A stretch of DNA of 64,000 nucleotides. Source: Flavobacterium tyrosinilyticum. GTDB taxonomy: Bacteria; Bacteroidota; Bacteroidia; Flavobacteriales; Flavobacteriaceae. A program made the translations under genes and the position numbers. Positions 60,917 to 64,000 of the stretch are shown here, one piece after another; the first letter of the stretch is position 1; every line of letters begins with the position of its first letter. Under the pieces are notes generated by a model, which did not search any database, had not been told where the DNA came from, and worked only from the letters and a program-made list of their open reading frames with translations. The stretch lies in assembly GCF_023656565.1 (NCBI RefSeq), contig NZ_JAMOKG010000001.1, positions 874,456 through 938,455 on the forward strand, given 5' to 3'.

Positions 60917-62800
60917 ATGGATACCAATTTAGCTTTAATTTTAGTTTTAACTCCTTTACTAGGTTTTCTAGTAAATGTCTTTTTTGGAAAAAGCTTAGGC
61001 AAAACAGTTTCTGGTGCAATCGGAACTATTGCCGTAGCAATTTCTTTTGTAGTTTCTCTTTTACTTTTTAATCAAATAACTTCAACTGGAAAAGGAATTC
61101 AAGTTACTTTATTTGATTGGATTCAAATTAGCAACTTAAAAATCAATCTTGGATTTTTATTAGATCAATTATCTGTTCTTTGGTTACTTTTTGTAACTGG
61201 AATTGGATCTTTGATTCACTTATACTCTATCAGTTACATGCACGATGATGAGAATATGCACAAATTTTTTGCATATTTAAATCTATTCGTATTCTTCATG
61301 ATTACACTTGTAATTGGAAGCAACTTATTAGTTCTTTTCATTGGATGGGAAGGTGTTGGACTTTGTTCTTACCTATTAATTGGATTCTGGCATAAAAACC
61401 AAGATTACAATGATGCTGCAAAAAAAGCGTTCATTATGAACAGAATTGGAGATTTAGGTCTTTTAATCGGAATGTTCATCATTGGTTCAATGTTCTCTAC
61501 ATTAGATTATGCAACTTTAAAAACGGCAATTGCTGGAGCTACAAATTTAAATTTACCATTACTTTCTCTAGCAGCTTTATGCTTGTTTATTGGAGCTTGT
61601 GGTAAATCTGCTCAAATTCCGTTATACACTTGGTTGCCTGATGCGATGGCTGGACCAACTCCAGTTTCTGCATTAATCCACGCAGCTACCATGGTTACTG
61701 CTGGTATTTTTATGGTAACAAGATTAAATTTTGTTTTTGACCTTGCAACAGATGTTCAAACTGTAATTGCGGTTATTGGAGCTATCACTTCATTAGTTGC
61801 GGCTACAATCGGATTGGTTCAAAACGATATCAAAAAAGTATTGGCTTACTCTACAGTTTCACAATTAGGTTTAATGTTCTTAGCATTAGGTTTTGGAGCT
61901 TATGAAGTAGCGGTTTTCCACGTAATTACTCATGCTTTCTTTAAAGCTTGTTTATTCTTAGGATCTGGATCTGTAATTCACGGATTACACGGAGAACAAG
62001 ATATGCGTAACATGGGAGGTTTGCGTAAAGCAATGCCAATTACATTCTGGACTATGTTGATTTCTTCATTGGCAATTTCAGGAGTTCCATTTTTCTCAGG
62101 ATTCTTTTCTAAAGACGAAATTTTATTGACAGCTTTCCACCACAGTATTCCATTATACGTTGTTGGATCGGTTGCTTCAATCATGACAGCTTTCTATATG
62201 TTCCGTTTAATGTTCTTGACTTTCTTCAAAGAATTTAGAGGAACTGAAGAACAAAAACATCACTTACACGAAAGTGGTTCATTAATTACTATTCCGCTTA
62301 TCATCTTAGCTATTTTAGCAACTTTTGGCGGATTGATCAGTTTACCTGGAAGCAGCTGGTTAAATGGGTACCTTGCTCCTCTTTTTACAAAAGTGGCAGG
62401 TGAAGAACACCATTTAGGTGCAACAGAATACACTTTAATGGGTGTAGCTGTTTTAGGCGGATTACTTGGAATTTTAATTGCTTACGTAAAATACTTTAAA
62501 CAAGATAATGTTCCAGAATCTGATGAAAACATTACTGGTTTAAGCAGACTTTTATATGACAAATATTATGTAGACGAAATCTACGATGCAGTATTTGTGA
62601 AGCCAATTAATGTTTTATCTAAATTCTTTAGAGATCACGTTGAAACTGTATTATCTGCCGCTGTTTTTGGATTAGGTAAAATAGCAAGCGAAATTGCTTT
62701 CCAAGGAAAAAAATTACAAACCGGAAGTATAGGATTATATCTATTTGTATTTGTTTTAGGACTTTGTGCAATTGTTTCCTATATATTTTTAGCTCAATAA
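60917..62800 (+). CDS. nuoL: NADH-quinone oxidoreductase subunit L
   Basis: 627 residues, an antiporter-like proton-pumping subunit with about 16 helices. Conserved FIGWEGVGLCSYLLIGFWH, the Lys-containing GACGKSAQIPLYTWLPDAMAGPTPVSALIHAATMV and the lateral C-terminal helix are present. Confidence 0.96.
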   Translation: MDTNLALILVLTPLLGFLVNVFFGKSLGKTVSGAIGTIAVAISFVVSLLLFNQITSTGKGIQVTLFDWIQISNLKINLGFLLDQLSVLWLLFVTGIGSLIHLYSISYMHDDENMHKFFAYLNLFVFFMITLVIGSNLLVLFIGWEGVGLCSYLLIGFWHKNQDYNDAAKKAFIMNRIGDLGLLIGMFIIGSMFSTLDYATLKTAIAGATNLNLPLLSLAALCLFIGACGKSAQIPLYTWLPDAMAGPTPVSALIHAATMVTAGIFMVTRLNFVFDLATDVQTVIAVIGAITSLVAATIGLVQNDIKKVLAYSTVSQLGLMFLALGFGAYEVAVFHVITHAFFKACLFLGSGSVIHGLHGEQDMRNMGGLRKAMPITFWTMLISSLAISGVPFFSGFFSKDEILLTAFHHSIPLYVVGSVASIMTAFYMFRLMFLTFFKEFRGTEEQKHHLHESGSLITIPLIILAILATFGGLISLPGSSWLNGYLAPLFTKVAGEEHHLGATEYTLMGVAVLGGLLGILIAYVKYFKQDNVPESDENITGLSRLLYDKYYVDEIYDAVFVKPINVLSKFFRDHVETVLSAAVFGLGKIASEIAFQGKKLQTGSIGLYLFVFVLGLCAIVSYIFLAQ

Positions 62801-62810
62801 TATTATCACT

Positions 62811-64000
62811 ATGAACGTTTCTACTATATTAATTATACTTTTAATTGGTGCATTTGCCACTTACTTTTCTGGTGACAAACTAGCTTCAAAAGTTGCTTTA
62901 CTTTTTAGTTTAGCCGCTTTAGGATGTTCAATTGTATTATTGAATAATTATAACGCTGGTGAAAATATTAGCGTAATCAACAGCTGGATTAATCAGCCAA
63001 AAATTTCTTTCGCTTTAAATGGTGATGGACTTGGACTTGCAATGGTTTTACTAACTGCAGCTTTAACTCCGATAATCATATTTTCTTCTTTCGGAAATGA
63101 ATATAAAAATGCAAAAGGCTTTTATGCTCTAATCTTGTTTATGGCATTTGCTATGGTCGGGACTTTCTTAGCAGCTGATGGTCTTTTATATTATATCTTC
63201 TGGGAGTTAGCACTTATTCCAATCTACTTTATTGCTTTGATCTGGGGTAATGGCGATGCTGAAGAGCGTAGAAAAGCAGTGGTTAAATTCTTTATTTACA
63301 CACTTGCTGGTTCGTTATTCATGTTAACTGCTTTTATCTATTTATACCAAAAAGCAGGTTCTTTCTTAATCGAAGATTTATATAAAGTAAACTTATCTGC
63401 TTGCGAGCAATTCTGGATTTTCTTGGCTTTCTTCTTAGCTTATGCTATCAAAATTCCAATTATTCCTTTCCATACTTGGCAAGCAAATGTATACCAAAAA
63501 GCACCAACAGTTGGAACAATGCTTTTATCTGGTATCATGCTTAAAATGGGATTATACAGCGTACTTCGTTGGCAATTGCCAATTGCGCCTTTAGCGGCAA
63601 AAGAATACATGACTATTTTTATTGCTTTAGGAATTGCAGGAGTTATCTACGGATCTATAGTTGCTTTGAGACAAAAAGATTTGAAAAAATTATTGGCTTA
63701 TTCTTCTCTTGCTCACGTTGGTTTAATCGCTGCTGGATCTTACACTTTAACTCTTGATGGTTTAAGAGGTTCAGTTATGCAAATGATCGCTCACGGTTTT
63801 GTTGTAGTGGGATTATTCTTTGCTGCTGAAGTAATTTTCAGAAGATATGAAACTAGAGAAATTGGAGAAATGGGCGGAATCCGTACTCAGTCTCCAAAAT
63901 TCACGTCAATGTTTTTAATCTTAGTATTGGCTTCTGTTGCATTACCTAGCACATTTAACTTTGTTGGAGAGTTTACAGTATTGTACAGTTTATCTCAAAT
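62811..64000 (+). CDS. nuoM: NADH-quinone oxidoreductase subunit M, cut by window edge
   Basis: Open from ATG 62811 to the right edge (396 complete codons). The frame reads YYIFWELALIPIYFIALIWG and KIPIIPFHTWQANVYQKAPT, the antiporter-like signature of NuoM, with FFIYTLAGSLFML between. It is 10 bp after nuoL. The C-terminal part and a likely nuoN lie beyond the window. Confidence 0.94.
   Translation, partial: MNVSTILIILLIGAFATYFSGDKLASKVALLFSLAALGCSIVLLNNYNAGENISVINSWINQPKISFALNGDGLGLAMVLLTAALTPIIIFSSFGNEYKNAKGFYALILFMAFAMVGTFLAADGLLYYIFWELALIPIYFIALIWGNGDAEERRKAVVKFFIYTLAGSLFMLTAFIYLYQKAGSFLIEDLYKVNLSACEQFWIFLAFFLAYAIKIPIIPFHTWQANVYQKAPTVGTMLLSGIMLKMGLYSVLRWQLPIAPLAAKEYMTIFIALGIAGVIYGSIVALRQKDLKKLLAYSSLAHVGLIAAGSYTLTLDGLRGSVMQMIAHGFVVVGLFFAAEVIFRRYETREIGEMGGIRTQSPKFTSMFLILVLASVALPSTFNFVGEFTVLYSLSQ

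Overview
This window looks like chromosomal DNA of a Flavobacterium or close relative (Bacteroidota, Flavobacteriia). The base composition is low in GC. Many genes carry the Bacteroidota promoter form TTG / TAnnTTTG and no Shine-Dalgarno sequence. There is a type IX secretion (T9SS) C-terminal sorting domain, AraC regulators fused to TPR domains, SprB-like repeats, and the short NuoG form of complex I.

Layout. 1-7560 is an accessory peptide locus. On the minus strand it has a TlpA-like thioredoxin (cut by the window edge), four small cysteine-containing double-glycine-leader peptides, a candidate structured RNA, and a fusion of a degenerate C39-like domain, VKOR and thioredoxin. Diverging from it on the plus strand are five tandem copies of a cysteine-free GG-leader peptide gene. 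These face, tail to tail, a membrane-spanning TPR-AraC regulator. I infer an exported, disulfide-bonded peptide system, bacteriocin-like or signalling, with its own oxidative folding enzymes and a possible peptide sensor. The C39 ABC exporter it would need is not in the window. 7.7-17.1 kb holds metabolic and accessory genes: glutaryl-CoA dehydrogenase, DUF3050, two AraC regulators, a monooxygenase-fold protein, an SGNH lipoprotein, a nitrilase, GNAT, tRNA-Ser(GGA), and a divergent LysR/MFS pair. 17.3-23.4 kb, on the minus strand, holds asparaginase, an acyltransferase, TatD, an S41 protease and a sigma-region-2/TPR fusion. 23.6-27.4 kb holds a retropepsin-like protease, a T9SS-exported SprB-repeat protein and a Tet-type MFS pump.

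27.7-34.8 kb holds a tripartite RND efflux operon led by a TetR repressor, then yceI. Three identical GGAAACT-N14-AGTTTCC palindromes sit on the tetR and yceI promoters, so this looks like one small regulon. 35-41.7 kb holds a polyprenyl synthase, small hypotheticals, an outer-membrane barrel and sucAB (the 2-oxoglutarate dehydrogenase complex). 41.9-47.9 kb holds a TonB-dependent siderophore-type receptor followed by two small membrane proteins and two PepSY membrane proteins (iron uptake). 48-52 kb holds a MORN-repeat protein, a TlpA-like protein, aspS and a cold-shock gene. 52.2-64 kb is the respiratory complex I operon nuoABCDEFGHIJKLM, with nuoM running off the end.

Intergenic DNA is rich in palindromic elements. 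There are two copies of a TTGTCAT..CTGA..TCACAC inverted-repeat family. There are also 'word arrays', short near-tandem motifs such as TCTAAAA that fold back on themselves, and they even interrupt the nuo operon.
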